From contig OX463829.1 in the NCBI GenBank assembly GCA_949825045.1, positions 24,956,715 through 25,020,714 of the forward strand: a DNA stretch of 64,000 nucleotides, given 5' to 3'. Under the pieces are notes generated by a model, which saw only the letters and a program-made list of their open reading frames with translations, searched no databases and was not told where the DNA came from. Of this stretch, positions 31,198 through 42,093 are shown piece by piece. The translations under genes were made by a program, and so were the position numbers. Source of the stretch: Argyresthia goedartella (taxonomy: Eukaryota > Arthropoda > Insecta > Lepidoptera > Argyresthiidae). Within the stretch, counting starts at the first letter, position 1. Every line of letters begins with the position of its first letter.

Positions 31198-31730
31198 AAT
31201 TTGGGTAGTATTTTAAAGTGAACGATTGTAAATCCAGATATTTCTTGGCAAAAATACTGGTTTTCCTGACTGAATTACCGAATAGAGACAAAATTACTGA
31301 ATTCCGTGACTAGGAATCTAAAAACAGTAACCTGAAAACCCTAATTCGATGCTGAATGTTGTTCTTACCTATTTAACCTAACACGAAGGATGAAGGAGGC
31401 GCTTAGCTTACCCCTTTTACCCTTCACCTACCCTGACCGGTCAGTTCGCGCAGACAGTCTTTATTTAGCAAATAAGCGGTGGCCAAACCATTCGGTAATT
31501 TAGTCGCGCAAATCAGTAACTTGGTCGCGCAATTCAGTGTATTTTTCGTTCATTTCAGGAAATGCCGCTGCTCATGGTCATTCGCCCAATTCGTTTTTTA
31601 TTCAGTCTTTTTATTATTTCCTTCGTAATTTTTGACAATGCAATATTAATACTTGCACATCTTGTTTATTAGATAATTAAAATGCGTTGTTTGCATTTTG
31701 CTTGCTGTCATTTTGTACATCATTAGTCGG
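31198..31730 (-). mobile_element. Modular MITE, arm type F, core copy 7
   Basis: The core is on the minus strand at about 31360-31440 (ACCTAACACGAAGGATGAAG, then CCCTTTTACCCTTCACCTA). Arms carry CGGTAATTTAGTCGCGCAAA on the right and a diverged ACTGAATTACCGAATAG on the left. The outer right part (CATGGTCATTCGCCCAATTC) matches the outer arms at 16845-17655. Confidence 0.55.
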
Positions 31731-31764
31731 AGGGAAAATATTGTGTGGCATTTAATAGTCTAAT

Positions 31765-31955
31765 GGCCGATTTCACCAACGATCGCTATCTTTTAGGGGA
31801 CACTTTATTTCTTTCAGGGGCCACCTAGCGGTTGTTTCGATTTGGCGAGTGAAAGGGTCATCTAGGCTCCTTGGGGACCTAAATATAAGAGTCCGGCCTC
31901 CGAAACAATCGCTAGACAGCTAAGAAAAAGAGCTGTGAAATCGGGCATAATAGTT
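31765..31955 (-). mobile_element. Foldback MITE, family M
   Basis: GCCGATTTCACCAACGATCG on the left and AAAGAGCTGTGAAATCGGGC on the right are inverted ends. The middle shares GGCCTCCGAAACAATCG with the copy at 15566-15830. 31960-32560 contains no supported gene. Confidence 0.65.
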
Positions 31956-32758
31956 TTACAGTGGTGATCACATAGTTACCCCTCAGACAATGGGGCTTTA
32001 ACCCAAAATCCGTGATCGTCATTCGTGGTCGTACCGTCATGTCGATATTATGTCATTGTTGTCGAAAAACCATGTGTCACCGTCCTACATATTTTTTGGT
32101 GTAACAAAATGTTACGAAGGTGTAAAAAGATGTTCCGTAAACCAAGACTATTGTCGTCACCCTGATTACCGTCGCCTCTTTTGTATTATAGTGTATCATC
32201 AAAAAAGCGTACTACGACTGACAATTGGACCTCTATGGATGATTTATTAAAGTCGGACGACAAGCTATTTTCAACATAAGGTCCCTGTGACATTAACTTG
32301 CGAGCCCGTAGCTCTGATTGGTTCTAAAGGCAACACTATATATCCTAAAGATAAATTTGTGGTGGGTGTAGGTGTGCTTAGAACTTTCCGCTTAGATATG
32401 ACTGTAATTGACTAGACTTATGGGAATGAAAAATTTGGTGAACAAATGAGCCGAAAAACGAAGTAACTAAGTTGCAAAATAATAGCAAAATACTGTTTGG
32501 TTGCGTTTTCTTCATACCGTCTCCTATGATAGATCAAAATGCGCAGCGACTACAAAGCAACAATAACTCCGCTATTAGCAGATGTCATCGTGCGTGCAAC
32601 AAACAAAAGCCCTCGGAAGAGATAAAACTGTAGACAAAACCATCAACCGAGTCATACGTCTTATCGACATCGAGATAGTGAAACAGTCCACCCGCCACCT
32701 GCACTTGTTTCCTACATCCATTCCTTCCTGGCCACCTCCTCAAGGCAGACGTGCGAAA

Positions 32759-33100
32759 ATGGTGCCCGAAATTGTGCTAATTCTCTTCGTCCTCGCGAGT
32801 GTCAGGTCATCAGAACATTCTGGCGCCTACTCCTCTCCTCAATACGCGAAGAAGATGTTCCCGAAGCAAGGGTTTGACGACAACTCGTTGCTGCCGAGAG
32901 AGAAGCCTCCGATATCTTTCAAGAGACAGTACGAAACGACTGAGGCCAATATTGATAGATTCGACAGTAACAATGAAACGTCACTGTACGGGAGATCTTC
33001 GTTCATGAATTCTGCGGGTAGTTTCCTCAGTAGTGCTGGGGGTCAGGTGGTGAAGAGTCTTGCTAATGACTTTATCGCCAGGTCTACAGGCAGCAGCCAG
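32759..33100 (+). CDS. Gene C, exon 1: signal peptide and N-terminal region
   Basis: Codes residues 1-114 of a 252-residue product spliced from 32759-33100, 37013-37136, 58446-58626 and 62130-62241. The Met at 32759 (context AAAATGG) opens a signal peptide, MVPEIVLILFVLASVRSSEH; the frame is open 59 codons further up but that extension has no signal features. The rest of the exon is polar, then GSFLSSAGGQVVKSLANDFI leads toward the hydrophobic segment. The donor is CAG|GTTGGT and the junction is phase 0. The whole protein is probably secreted or a small membrane protein with the order signal peptide, polar region, hydrophobic segment, Cys-containing C-terminal domain. Similar insect proteins of unknown function come to mind; no name is justified. 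Confidence 0.8.
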
Positions 33101-33298
33101 GTTGGTTTTGACTGCATTTCGCAGGTTCGTATCGCACCTTTCTTTGTAAATTGCACGCTTTGATGACTTAAGAAGCCGGTGAACAATGAATTTTCCATTC
33201 AAAACTTATTACCATTTATAAACCATATATTTTTTACATATTTTTTTTTGAAAAGGTACTTTGGTAAATTTTTTTTTTTTTTTTTTTGGACATCATTT

Positions 33299-33525
33299 TA
33301 TACACATTGATCTAGCCCCAAACTAGGATTCCCTGTATCATGGGTACTAGACAACGATACACATACTTATGTAGATAAATATTATACTTAGATAGATAAA
33401 CAACCATGACTAGGGCACAAACATTCGTTCTCATCAAACAAATATTTGCCCCCACCGGGACTCGAACCCGGGACCCCTGGTTTCGTAGGCAGCGTCACTG
33501 CCGACTAGGCCATTCGGGTCGTCAA
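33299..33525 (-). mobile_element. SINE-2 copy in gene C intron 1
   Basis: Minus-strand head GACGACCCGAATGGCCTAGT and CCCGGGTTCGAGTCCCGGTG B box. A poly-T run at about 33268-33287 precedes it. 33530-34070 has no further call. Confidence 0.9.
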
Positions 33526-34074
33526 CTTTGGTAAATACTATCTTAATACGAATATCAGCATTTATATATACATATATGATGCTATTCGTAATGACATTTT
33601 GTGTTCTAAAATTTCATACATTTTTAGGACATAAACGAAATATTTTCTACCTGTTTGTTTTGTATTAAAAACTAAACCATTTATGATGTTATTGTAATAC
33701 AAACATAGCTTATATTGTCAAGTTGCAAAATGACACAAAGGAAATAAAATATAATCAATTTTCATTCATCACTTCACGGAACACACCCGAATTTCTCTTT
33801 AATTCTGAATAGCTATCTAGCTGTCTCTGCTCGCAAGAGGGAATCGGGGCGGGCAGACCGGGAACGGGCGGGAGGCTAAGCGCTCGTCAAATAGATTAGG
33901 TTCTACAGTATGAAAAAGTTAACTAGGTGCTTGACGGGTGTCAGTCTTAGCCTCTAAGTAAGGGGACATTGCTTAAAACAACGATTTATCAAATGAATTG
34001 ATGCACTCTTCAAACATTTGTGAATTGGATGCAGAAAATTTGGATAGATTTTGACATTATTTTTTCTTTTTTGA

Positions 34075-34440
34075 TTCGATTGTTTTAGTAACATTTCTAG
34101 TTTTAAAAAAGTCGATTTTTGAAGTTTTAGGTTATCTGTCATAATAATATCACTTCTAAGATAGGTATAGCTTGTCAAATTCGTACGCAGCACTCCCATG
34201 GTCTGCGGGCGACGGGACGAAAGATGCGGGGGCGGGAAAGAAGAGCGCGGGCGGCGGGGCGCGTAGTAGGAACCGTGATTTTGATAAGATATAGGTCTGT
34301 ACATCCATAGAAACATCCATGATCTGGGATTTTTTTTCTTCCTCCCCAACCGAGATTCGGGAACTTCGCGAACCCGGGACCTCTCGCTCGGGAGGCAAAG
34401 CCTCAAACCGCAACGTAACAAAGGCCGTCATCTCATCACG
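34075..34440 (-). mobile_element. Degenerate SINE-1-like copy and a repeat shared with 35045-35180
   Basis: The 34080-34165 stretch (TTTTTGAAGTTTTAGGTTAT, TTCTAAGATAGGT) recurs at 35085-35135, and AACATCCATGATCTGGG recurs as AACATCCATGACCTGGG. At 34330-34440 a diverged SINE-1 head can be read in reverse (CGGCCTTTGTTACGTTGCGG). A GC-rich stretch at 34200-34262 separates them. Confidence 0.5.
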
Positions 34441-34529
34441 CCTAGATATTTATGAATCATACACAAATGATGTATGTATAGGTAGATCACTAAGTAAATA
34501 ACCTAATTATTAGATAATATAGTTAAAAA

Positions 34530-34725
34530 AGCGGTCAAGTGGGAGTCGGACTCGCGCACGAAGTCTTCCACCATACCACCGTACAATGGTAGAGATGGTG
34601 TGGAGTGTTAGTTATTTTACATAGCTATATTTATTGTGGTAATAAGTTTTTACAAAGTTGTTTGTGCGGCTACTTTCTTACTCCATGTACGTAACCAGAT
34701 GCATTTTCAAGGTTGTATGTTGTTT
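34530..34725 (-). repeat. GGGTTCCG-family repeat, 3' part
   Basis: AGCGGTCAAGTGGGAGTCGG, CACCGTACAATGGTAGAGAT and CCATGTACGTAACCAGATGC match the end half of the family in reverse. Confidence 0.7.
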
Positions 34726-34879
34726 ACATATAAATAAAAAACCTAGGCAAGGTAGGTTTTCCTGTAAACTTTGTTTATATTCTGTATTTTTTTCATAATT
34801 TTGGACACCGTAGTTTTTTTATCATAACTTCTGAAGTTATGAAAACTAAAACAAAAAAAAAGATACCTTACATTTAATA

Positions 34880-35245
34880 GGGTTTTTTTTTTCGTTTTGT
34901 CTTTTTACTCACTCACACTTTTTATAGGATTTTTTTTCCATATTAGACTTGAATGCGGTTGCGGTTATCAGGATAAATATTTTTGCAGAAGATTTCAAGA
35001 CTCTATCTCTTATAGTTCCTGAGAAAAAAGCCTGTGACAGACATTATTTCCGATTATTTTAGTAACATTAATTGTGTAAAAAAGTCGGTTTTTTGAAGTT
35101 TTAGGTTATCTGTCATTTCACTTCTAAGATAGGTAGGTCTGTACATCCATGGAAACATCCATGACCTGGGGTTTTTTTGACGAGGACGGACGGACGGACA
35201 CACGAGTGATCCTATAAGGGTCCTTTTGAGGTACACAACCCTAAA
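34880..35245 (-). repeat. Family H-like repeat fragments and shared repeat
   Basis: GACGAGGACGGACGGACGGA and GATCCTATAAGGGTCCTTTT match family H in reverse; the piece 35045-35180 matches 34080-34340. Confidence 0.45.
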
Positions 35246-35308
35246 CACGCATTATTATTGGTTAGCTGTCTGGGAATCAATCGCAACAAGTAGGTACATT
35301 GTATACCT

Positions 35309-35562
35309 GACGACCCGAATGGCCGAGTCGGCAGTGACGCTGCCTACGAAACCAAGGGTCCCGGGTTTGAGTCCCGGTGGGGGCAAATGTTTGTTTGACG
35401 AGAACGGATGTTTGTACCCTAGTCATGGTTGTTTATCTATCTAAGTATAATATTTCTCTATATAAGTATATATATCGTTGTCTAGTACCCAAGATACAGG
35501 GAATCCTAGTTTGGGGCTAGATCAATGTGTGTAAAAGGTGTCCAAGGTATTATTATTTTTAT
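35309..35562 (+). mobile_element. SINE-2 copy in gene C intron 1
   Basis: GACGACCCGAATGGCCGAGT head, GGGTTTGAGTCCCGGTGGGG B box, CTAGTTTGGGGCTAGATCAA near the 3' end, and an ATT-rich tail. Confidence 0.9.
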
Positions 35563-35634
35563 TATTATACCTATTGGCAATTTTTACAGCTAACAGGTTA
35601 ATCGCTCAAAGATTCCATAAACTCATAAAACAAT

Positions 35635-35848
35635 AATAAACATTAGGTAAGGTAAACGGTACTCTGGTAGTAAATAGCTACAGTACCCGGCTATAAGTTG
35701 AGACACAATGGCGGCGTCTGCGCAGGGTAAAATGTATCTAAAACAGTCGTTTTTACCTGCGCAGACGCCGCCATTGTGGCACAACTTATACGCCGGATAC
35801 TGTACCTATTTACTACCAGAGTACCGTTTATCTTACCTAATGTTTATT
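35635..35848. mobile_element. Foldback MITE, about 214 bp, arms about 97 bp
   Basis: AATAAACATTAGGTAAGGTA, CGGTACTCTGGTAGTAAATA and CACAATGGCGGCGTCTGCGC on the left pair with the inverted right arm with only a few differences; the spacer is about 20 bp. This is almost entirely arm. Confidence 0.9.
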
Positions 35849-35939
35849 TACTGTATTTTGTACTATTAAGTATTCTGTGAATATACCTAGCTAGGAGTTC
35901 TTTCTCCGACCGGCGGCAGCTCGCAGCGGCGGCGCGGCG

Positions 35940-36525
35940 GTCAGGAACTCTATTTTTGAATCACTCGCGTGATATAATATATCGCATGAGACATATGTCA
36001 CGTTCGACTTCCAAGTCGCATGACGTTGATTTTCTGCATTTTTGAATCGTTCGTCATCGGTGTTGCCAATAAATTTGGAAATGTTGATTTTTATCCGTTG
36101 CACGCAGAAAAAATAAAAACCGGTAAATATCTCATAGGAAACGGAACGTTAAATGCTGTCATATTATAGGCTGTATGACAGTTGTCTGTTCAATCAAGCT
36201 GCCTACTAAATCCTGGCAATAATATGAAACAAATCGGGCTGTTCAATCTGTCGCAAATGTGACATATTTGACGTTTTGGATTCCAATTTGAAAAAACGCG
36301 CCAAAATCAGCAAACTCTGACACTTCAAATTGTGTTGACACTGTTGACATTAGCTTTGACGTATTTGTCGTTTATTCGACTTGCGCAACGAGTGGTGCTG
36401 ACCACTCGTTGCAGACGAGTGACTGAAAAATACAAATTTTCAAATGTCGAAGGAAAATAAATAGAAAAGAGCGCTCGCGTGACATAAAACTCTTACGAGC
36501 GATTCAAAAATAGAGCTCTAGGACA
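35940..36525. mobile_element. TIR element of about 590 bp
   Basis: AGGAACTCTATTTTTGAATC with CTCGCGTGAT on the left pairs with GCTCGCGTGACATAAAACTC and GATTCAAAAATAGAGCTCTA on the right. The interior has CGCAACGAGTGGTGCTGACC and its inverted partner CACTCGTTGC, but no coding frame. 36530-37012 shows nothing else. Confidence 0.7.
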
Positions 36526-37012
36526 GAAAGCGATATGTCGAACGAACTTTGGCGCTGATGGGGGCTGTCCGCTGGCTTTTGACTTTGGAATTTATGATAA
36601 GGGTATCTGCGAAAATGAGTCATGGTTCAAGTAGTGGAGGAGGTTTGAGTGATAGATAATGGAGACTGATTCGCTTCGAAGGAATTTTTAAAGTAATAAC
36701 ACGGGAATCTTAGTATGAATGATCAAGATTTATTCTGACTCTATGTTATTTTGTATTCCACAACAGACTATGAACAATAAGTACCTACCTACATAGCTTG
36801 GTTCATGTGTTTCGATCATTATTGCATTCCGCAAACGATCATGTTTGCTATAAATGGTATGAGACAATATTAAGTTTTATTGAAAGTTTTAACATGTGAT
36901 CTATTTTATTTTTAATTCTTCGACGATTCAGGAAGTTCCGAGCTTTAGGGTACAGTAGAGTAGGATTCCATATAGCAGACAGTATTCATATTTTGATACC
37001 TACCATACCCAG

Positions 37013-37136
37013 GTGCTGAGTCTGAACCTGACTAACCTGGTGATCCTTATCGTGCTGAAGGCTCTCATTCTGGCGGCCGGCTTCTTCGGTGCAGGCGCCT
37101 GGAAAGGAGGTCACCACTATGGAAGAAGCCTTGATG
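37013..37136 (+). CDS. Gene C, exon 2: hydrophobic segment
   Basis: Acceptor CATACCCAG ends at 37012; donor GATG|GTAAAC. It encodes residues 115-155 and the first base of codon 156: VLSLNLTNLVILIVLKALIL followed by AAGFFGAGAWKGGHHYGRSL and D. The hydrophobic stretch is about 20 residues and could be a membrane span or a buried helix. The 124-bp length keeps phase with both neighbours. Confidence 0.8.
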
Positions 37137-37254
37137 GTAAACTTTTTGTTCATTTTGAAGTACCTAACAATAATTTCAATTGCCATTTGAAAACATTTTC
37201 ATTATCTTTTTTGGTAAACATTTCCTTTGCCTAGCATTGTAATGGCTACAAAAA

Positions 37255-37560
37255 ATAGCCCGGCCAAGTGCGAGTCGGACCCAGGCAGTGAGGACTCGGT
37301 TCCGTACAATTTTTTATTTTTTTTGAAGAAACAACAAATTTATTGTTTTCGGATTTTTCCTTTTATTTGTGCTATAAGATCATGCTTTGTGACAAATTTC
37401 ATTATTGACCGAACGAACAAACCGTCCAGTTTCGAGATTGGGCAAAAAATGTCTTCTTCCGTCTGTGTCCGTCCCTTCCCGGCTACGGGACGCATTTTTC
37501 AACCGATTTTGACGAAAATTGGCACGCAAGTTCTTGATGTGTTAATTTTTTTTGTTGGGG
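37255..37560 (+). repeat. CCGGCC-containing repeat fragment (start of intron 2)
   Basis: CCCGGCCAAGTGCGAGTCGG starts it and CGTCTGTGTCCGTCCCTTCC lies near the end; GACAAATTTCATTATTGACC and GAACGAACAAACCG are in between. A relative of the GGGTTCCG/H group in outline. 37560-37780 is unassigned. Confidence 0.5.
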
Positions 37561-37789
37561 GGGTAAATGGGGGATGTTTGCTGTAGCGTTATTTACCAAC
37601 GGATTTCAATCATACCAACCAAATTTGGGTAGTGCACGAAAGACTTCATCCTACACAAGATGTTGCGAAAAAAAAACAAATAGGGGCAGTGGAGGGGGAA
37701 GCACTTTGGGGTATTGTCACTGAATGATTCATCATTGATCATCAAAATTATAATGGTTATAAGGGCTCGCGAGGTCTACCGTTCTCACA

Positions 37790-38110
37790 GAACTACTCGT
37801 TCTACGTCAACGGGAAGAACGAGATTACTTAAATGACAGGACTGTATGGGGCTAATCTAGCTCAACACAGACCTCGCTGTTAATAATTTTGTAATTATTT
37901 ATTATTGCCTGCTTATTAAATTAAAAAAATCATAATTGTATTAGAGCACAACCTATTTTTAAAAGAGATCTAAAAATCAATCTGTGGGAGTTTCTACGCC
38001 CTTCTTCTCCCACAGTGGTCCAATGTAGAGAAGAGGCAAAAAATGACGTTTGCTAAGTATATGTAAATATCTACAGTAATAAAGAACTTTGACTTATGAC
38101 TTTTTTTACC
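37790..38110 (+). mobile_element. Family R LINE 3' end (+)
   Basis: GGACTGTATGGGGCTAATCT, CAACACAGACCTCGCTGTTA, AAAGAGATCTAAAAATCAAT and CCCACAGTGGTCCAATGTAG are the plus-strand form of 12395-12785 and 30222-30562. It ends AATAAAGAACTTTGACTTAT. Confidence 0.75.
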
Positions 38111-38169
38111 ATAAAGTTTTTGATCAAATTCAGTAAAATGGGTGTATCTTTTGAATGCGTTGACCTAGA

Positions 38170-38450
38170 AGTTTGATTTTTTCGCAGCTCCAAGGTGCCA
38201 CAGACTTAAATAATTTATATAAATTTCAACTTGATACGCGTTCCTTAGAAAAAAGTCTTGACAGACGGGAAAAAAGTGTCCCTTCTTCGAACGTTTCCAA
38301 ACGGGACCCTATTACTAAGCCTCCACTGTCCACTCCACTGTCACTGTCCGTCTGTCCGTCCGTCTGCCTGCCTGCACCTGCCTGGTCAACCGAAATAGGT
38401 AGAGAGCTATTTTCACAGAGGATGTAGTTCTATTGCCGCTATAACAACAA
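38170..38450 (+). repeat. Mosaic of family H and GGGTTCCG repeat fragments
   Basis: CCAAACGGGACCCTATTACT, a TCCGTC run and TATTGCCGCTATAACAACAA come from the GGGTTCCG family, after a GTCTTGACAGACGG stretch of H type. Confidence 0.6.
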
Positions 38451-38509
38451 ATAATAAACCAAACGCATTTACAAAAATTTCAAGTGGTCCCCATTCTAGA
38501 ACACGCTGG

Positions 38510-38805
38510 TTATAAGATTATATGCCTATTCGGGGGCTTCGCTGCGCTCGCCCCCTCCTCGCCCCCTCTAGTCTTCACCTAGGCTACCGCAGTGTTTGAC
38601 CTGGTATTTCGTTTACAATTCAAGTTTAAACCAGTTTACAATTTAACGGTTTTAACCCTTAGTATATCAACTTACGCGTCATATAGTAAGCAGAGTAAGC
38701 AGTTACGCTACAGTTTTATTATTTGTAAAAAAGTGGACCAACTAACGAGAAGAAAAAAGTTAGTTTATCAATTAACTGTTTTGACCATCTTAAGGTGGCT
38801 CATAC
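38510..38805 (-). mobile_element. Modular MITE, arm type K, core copy 8 (left arm lost)
   Basis: The core on the minus strand has GGGGGCTTCGCTGCGCTCGC, then TCTTCACCTAGGCTACCGCA; the right arm ends TTTTGACCATCTTAAGGTGG. Confidence 0.65.
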
Positions 38806-38822
38806 AAATACTTACTTACTTA

Positions 38823-39280
38823 TGCCCGGTCCCAATAACCTATCTACAATTAAACCTTTGTAGTAACAGAAGGTAAGCAGTTAAATTTTGCTTAACTGTT
38901 ACTGCCGTCTCTATAAACATATTTGAATTCCCCTACCACAGATAAAAAATAGATAAGCCGCTCTAACTTTGGTAAGTCCATCCCTCCCAATGTTTTATAT
39001 CTATGGAACACTAACTTTTAATTCAATCAAAAATAGAATTCGGGGGCTCACTAACTATTAGTTTTTAACATAATTTAGTTAAAATTTGCAAAACTAACCA
39101 TAATATTTTAATGTTTCCGCCGGGTAATTACTCTTGAACCAAACACAACATATTTCATTAGTTTGCTTGACTGACATTGACAATTTGACAGTGGCATTAT
39201 AGAAACAGCAATGAGCAACTAAAGGTATAATTTTAACTGAATGTTAAATAAACTGGTTGGTAGGTTATTGGGACCGGGCA
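38823..39280. mobile_element. TIR element with TTA target-site duplication (Harbinger-like MITE)
   Basis: TGCCCGGTCCCAATAACCTA opens the element and its reverse complement closes it (39261-39280). TTA flanks it on both sides (38820-38822 and 39281-39283). Three-base TWA duplications with G/C-rich ends are typical of PIF/Harbinger. No transposase inside. Confidence 0.7.
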
Positions 39281-39539
39281 TTAGGCACCTACGGCTCTTT
39301 AGCTAAATAATATTGCGACTTTGACTCATCCAGCGAACATAAAATAAAATACTAATATAAAAATCTTAATTTCATTACAAACTTAATTTTAGATCAACTA
39401 TAATTTTAATATCCTAGCCTAGACGATTTAACTCACTTCGTGTTTGCGTGTGTGTAGATAAGGATGTCAGTATGTGGGTAAGGGTGTGTGCGAGGGTCTG
39501 TATTTGTGGTGTGTATATCTAGGTGTTCGATTTGCCAAT

Positions 39540-40095
39540 TTAAGAGTTCCTTTCTCATTATTTATTTATTTATGTATTATGGCTCCTTTACAAAAAATAC
39601 GCTTTGCTAGCTTAAGATAGAGACTTAAATATAGAGGACATGCGCTTTTTAAATTAATAAGTTAATTATACACTTTTAAAAGTTAAGACTACTGTGTATA
39701 AATGCATATTTTTTTAATTAATACAATTTTTTTTTAATTTTTAAAACTAATGAATTATGAACGAGACCTAATCTAAAATTATTTTATTCAAACATGCTTT
39801 GAAGCAGTTAAGACTTGCAAATATGTCGAGTTAAGATTCACGGTGTTTTGTGCTGAGTTGCATAATCTGTGCAAAGGAGCGTTTGAGCCTAGATTGGATT
39901 TGGCAGTATCATTGAAAAATAACCTAAAGTTCGATCGTGGTAGTCTTTTTGGTGCATTAAAAGTAATTTTCCCCAGTAAGTCAGGACAGTCGAGAGCGCC
40001 ATTGACTAGCATGTGTAAAAATATTAATTCAAGTCTTTTTCTGCGTGCCACCAGAGTGTCAATGTTAAAGTGTTCTAGACACGAACTATAACTGG
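39540..40095 (-). pseudogene. LINE ORF2 C-terminal fragment and 3' tail
   Basis: The minus strand encodes MARRKRLELIFLHMLVNGAL, then CPDLLGKITFNAPKRLPRSN, typical of the C-terminus of non-LTR polymerases with the ARR..LELIFLH pattern. The frame runs to a stop at about 39788, followed by an AT-rich 3' UTR ending in AAATAAATAA-type repeats near 39560. Confidence 0.65.
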
Positions 40096-40536
40096 GTAAC
40101 TATAACGCGAACTATAATTATGAAGGGTAACACTGGCTGTCAAACGGCAAACAGCTGATTTCACTACGTCCCTAGAAAAATTTATATTTTAATATGATTT
40201 AGTGTAATTCTGAGCCCAATTTAGTGTTATTTTAGGATTATAGTGTAATGTTAAGTATTTCTATTGTTTGCAGTGTGTTTTAGTGACGTTTACTAGTGTC
40301 TCGAAACATGTTAAATTTGTGACCGTTGCAGGTTATAAATTTAAAAGTATTTGTTATTTCCGTACACTTTCGGCGCTTTTTGTTACCTTATTGTTAAATT
40401 ATTATATTTAACAACGTTTAAAATATATTTCATAGCAATTAGTGATGTGCAAACGCTGAAAAACGTTACTATTCCACGTAAGTAATTTCGCATTGTTTTG
40501 GTGTGCAATTCCTTGATTCTTATCTCAACTGTAACC

Positions 40537-42093
40537 ATGATGACCCGCAGAGCTGCTGCTGTCGCCTCCCGACAGCAGGAAAATGACAAGCTCAAAGTTA
40601 CCTTACTAGAATTAAAAAAATCAAAGGAAATGGTCACCGAATTACTCTGTGAAAGGGAGGAAAATGAGAAAGAGCTATTATCAGTACTTGAAAGTAGAGA
40701 TAAGCTAAAGAAACAATTATGTGTATTAGAACAAGAATGTAGTGATGTAATTGTTGAGCGGGACAAGCTGCAGGTCACCGTAGATAGCTTCACTGTATGT
40801 AGTGCAGAGTACGAGCAAGCCCTGAAATCGATTGATTCCCTGGAGAAAGCATTGTTCGATGCCCATGAACAAATACATGCACTCCAGGAGGAGAAGGAAA
40901 ACACCGCAGCGTTGCAGACCCAGAGCCTCTACAGTGAAGTCGTAGGGATCAGCCCGCAGCTGGTTACTGTTGCAACTGGAAGCCTTGATGATGTCATTGA
41001 TTTAACTAATGACACATTGCCCACATCAAGGTTATTAGGTTGCAGCAATAACAAACTAGGTAAAATAAATAGGTATATACGGAAAACTCAGAAATTAATA
41101 AAACATAATAAATTGTGTACTAAAAACTTAAAAGTAAGCAAGAAAAATGTAAACTTATTACATGATTTGAATATGTGTGTATTAGAATTAGAAAGTACTA
41201 AGTTGATGTATGAAACTGACACACAAAACTTACATTTGAAAATCCAAAGCTTGGAGGATTCATTGAGATCACTAAACAGTGCATATTTGAACTCTGAGAA
41301 AGTTATAAATGAATACTCATTGGCTATGGATGATTTAATTCAAGAAATGAACCATAATTGTGAGCGGTTTGAGTCGCTGACCAACAACCATACTTGTCGC
41401 TGTGAGCAGAAAGGTGGTTGTTTGACAGCGGGCAACTCTCCGGGCTTGTGTGACAGTTTACCAACACAAGGTGTTACTGATAATAGTTCTGCCAAGTCTG
41501 ATATGACCACAACACCTGATATTATAATGTACTGTGATGAGATTGGAAGTGGCATGGGCTCAGCACTCCACTCATACTCTAAGGGACATAGTGTTATTAG
41601 TAATTGCTCACCTTTTAGCACTGTAGATAATATTATAAATCAAATTTTGAATGACAGCACTATCACAGCCAGTGCCACACTGATAATTTTCATGGGCAAT
41701 AGGGGAGATGTGAACAAAAATAATTTAATAAAATTTTATGAAACATTGAATGGTCTTAGTGTGAAAAAAATTATATTGTTCACATTTCCCTACTGCAACC
41801 AATTGACACAAAATGAAAATGTATATAGACATAATATGAATATAACTATGTACAATTTATGTACATATAATAATAAGTTTGATATTATTGACACTAACAA
41901 TTATGTTAGTAATTATTTTACTATGACTAAAGGTAGATTTTACCTTTCAAATTATTGTAAACGACAAATAGCTATGTCACTATTATATTTATATGACATT
42001 ACAGCCAAAAATTTGGCTTCTAACTCTGCTTTTACTGAGCAGCCTAATATGAATCTGGTATCAGACCAGAATAACAGGATGCATTTAAATTAG
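40537..42093 (+). CDS. LINE-1 ORF1: coiled-coil protein with SGNH-like C-terminal region
   Basis: 518 residues from the first of two adjacent Met codons (ATGATG at 40537). Residues 10 to about 140 are heptad-rich and charged (ENDKLKVTLLELKKSKEMVT), and a second coiled coil spans about 180-270. A Cys-containing patch (CRCEQKGGC) follows at about 290. From about 345 the sequence resembles the esterase-like domain of CR1-group ORF1 proteins (TLIIFMGNRGDVNKNN at the position of the usual GxND block). The serine and Asp/His blocks are not clear, so activity is doubtful. Expected role: RNA-binding and packaging partner of ORF2. No internal stop. Confidence 0.85.
   Translation: MMTRRAAAVASRQQENDKLKVTLLELKKSKEMVTELLCEREENEKELLSVLESRDKLKKQLCVLEQECSDVIVERDKLQVTVDSFTVCSAEYEQALKSIDSLEKALFDAHEQIHALQEEKENTAALQTQSLYSEVVGISPQLVTVATGSLDDVIDLTNDTLPTSRLLGCSNNKLGKINRYIRKTQKLIKHNKLCTKNLKVSKKNVNLLHDLNMCVLELESTKLMYETDTQNLHLKIQSLEDSLRSLNSAYLNSEKVINEYSLAMDDLIQEMNHNCERFESLTNNHTCRCEQKGGCLTAGNSPGLCDSLPTQGVTDNSSAKSDMTTTPDIIMYCDEIGSGMGSALHSYSKGHSVISNCSPFSTVDNIINQILNDSTITASATLIIFMGNRGDVNKNNLIKFYETLNGLSVKKIILFTFPYCNQLTQNENVYRHNMNITMYNLCTYNNKFDIIDTNNYVSNYFTMTKGRFYLSNYCKRQIAMSLLYLYDITAKNLASNSAFTEQPNMNLVSDQNNRMHLN

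Noticed and set aside
32050..32250. 66-residue ORF upstream of gene C
   Set aside because: No signal peptide, domain or splice context; length is within chance expectation.
32582..32758. Gene C start at the upstream Met (MSSCVQQ...)
   Set aside because: The extension has no signal or domain features; the Met at 32759 starts a clear signal peptide.
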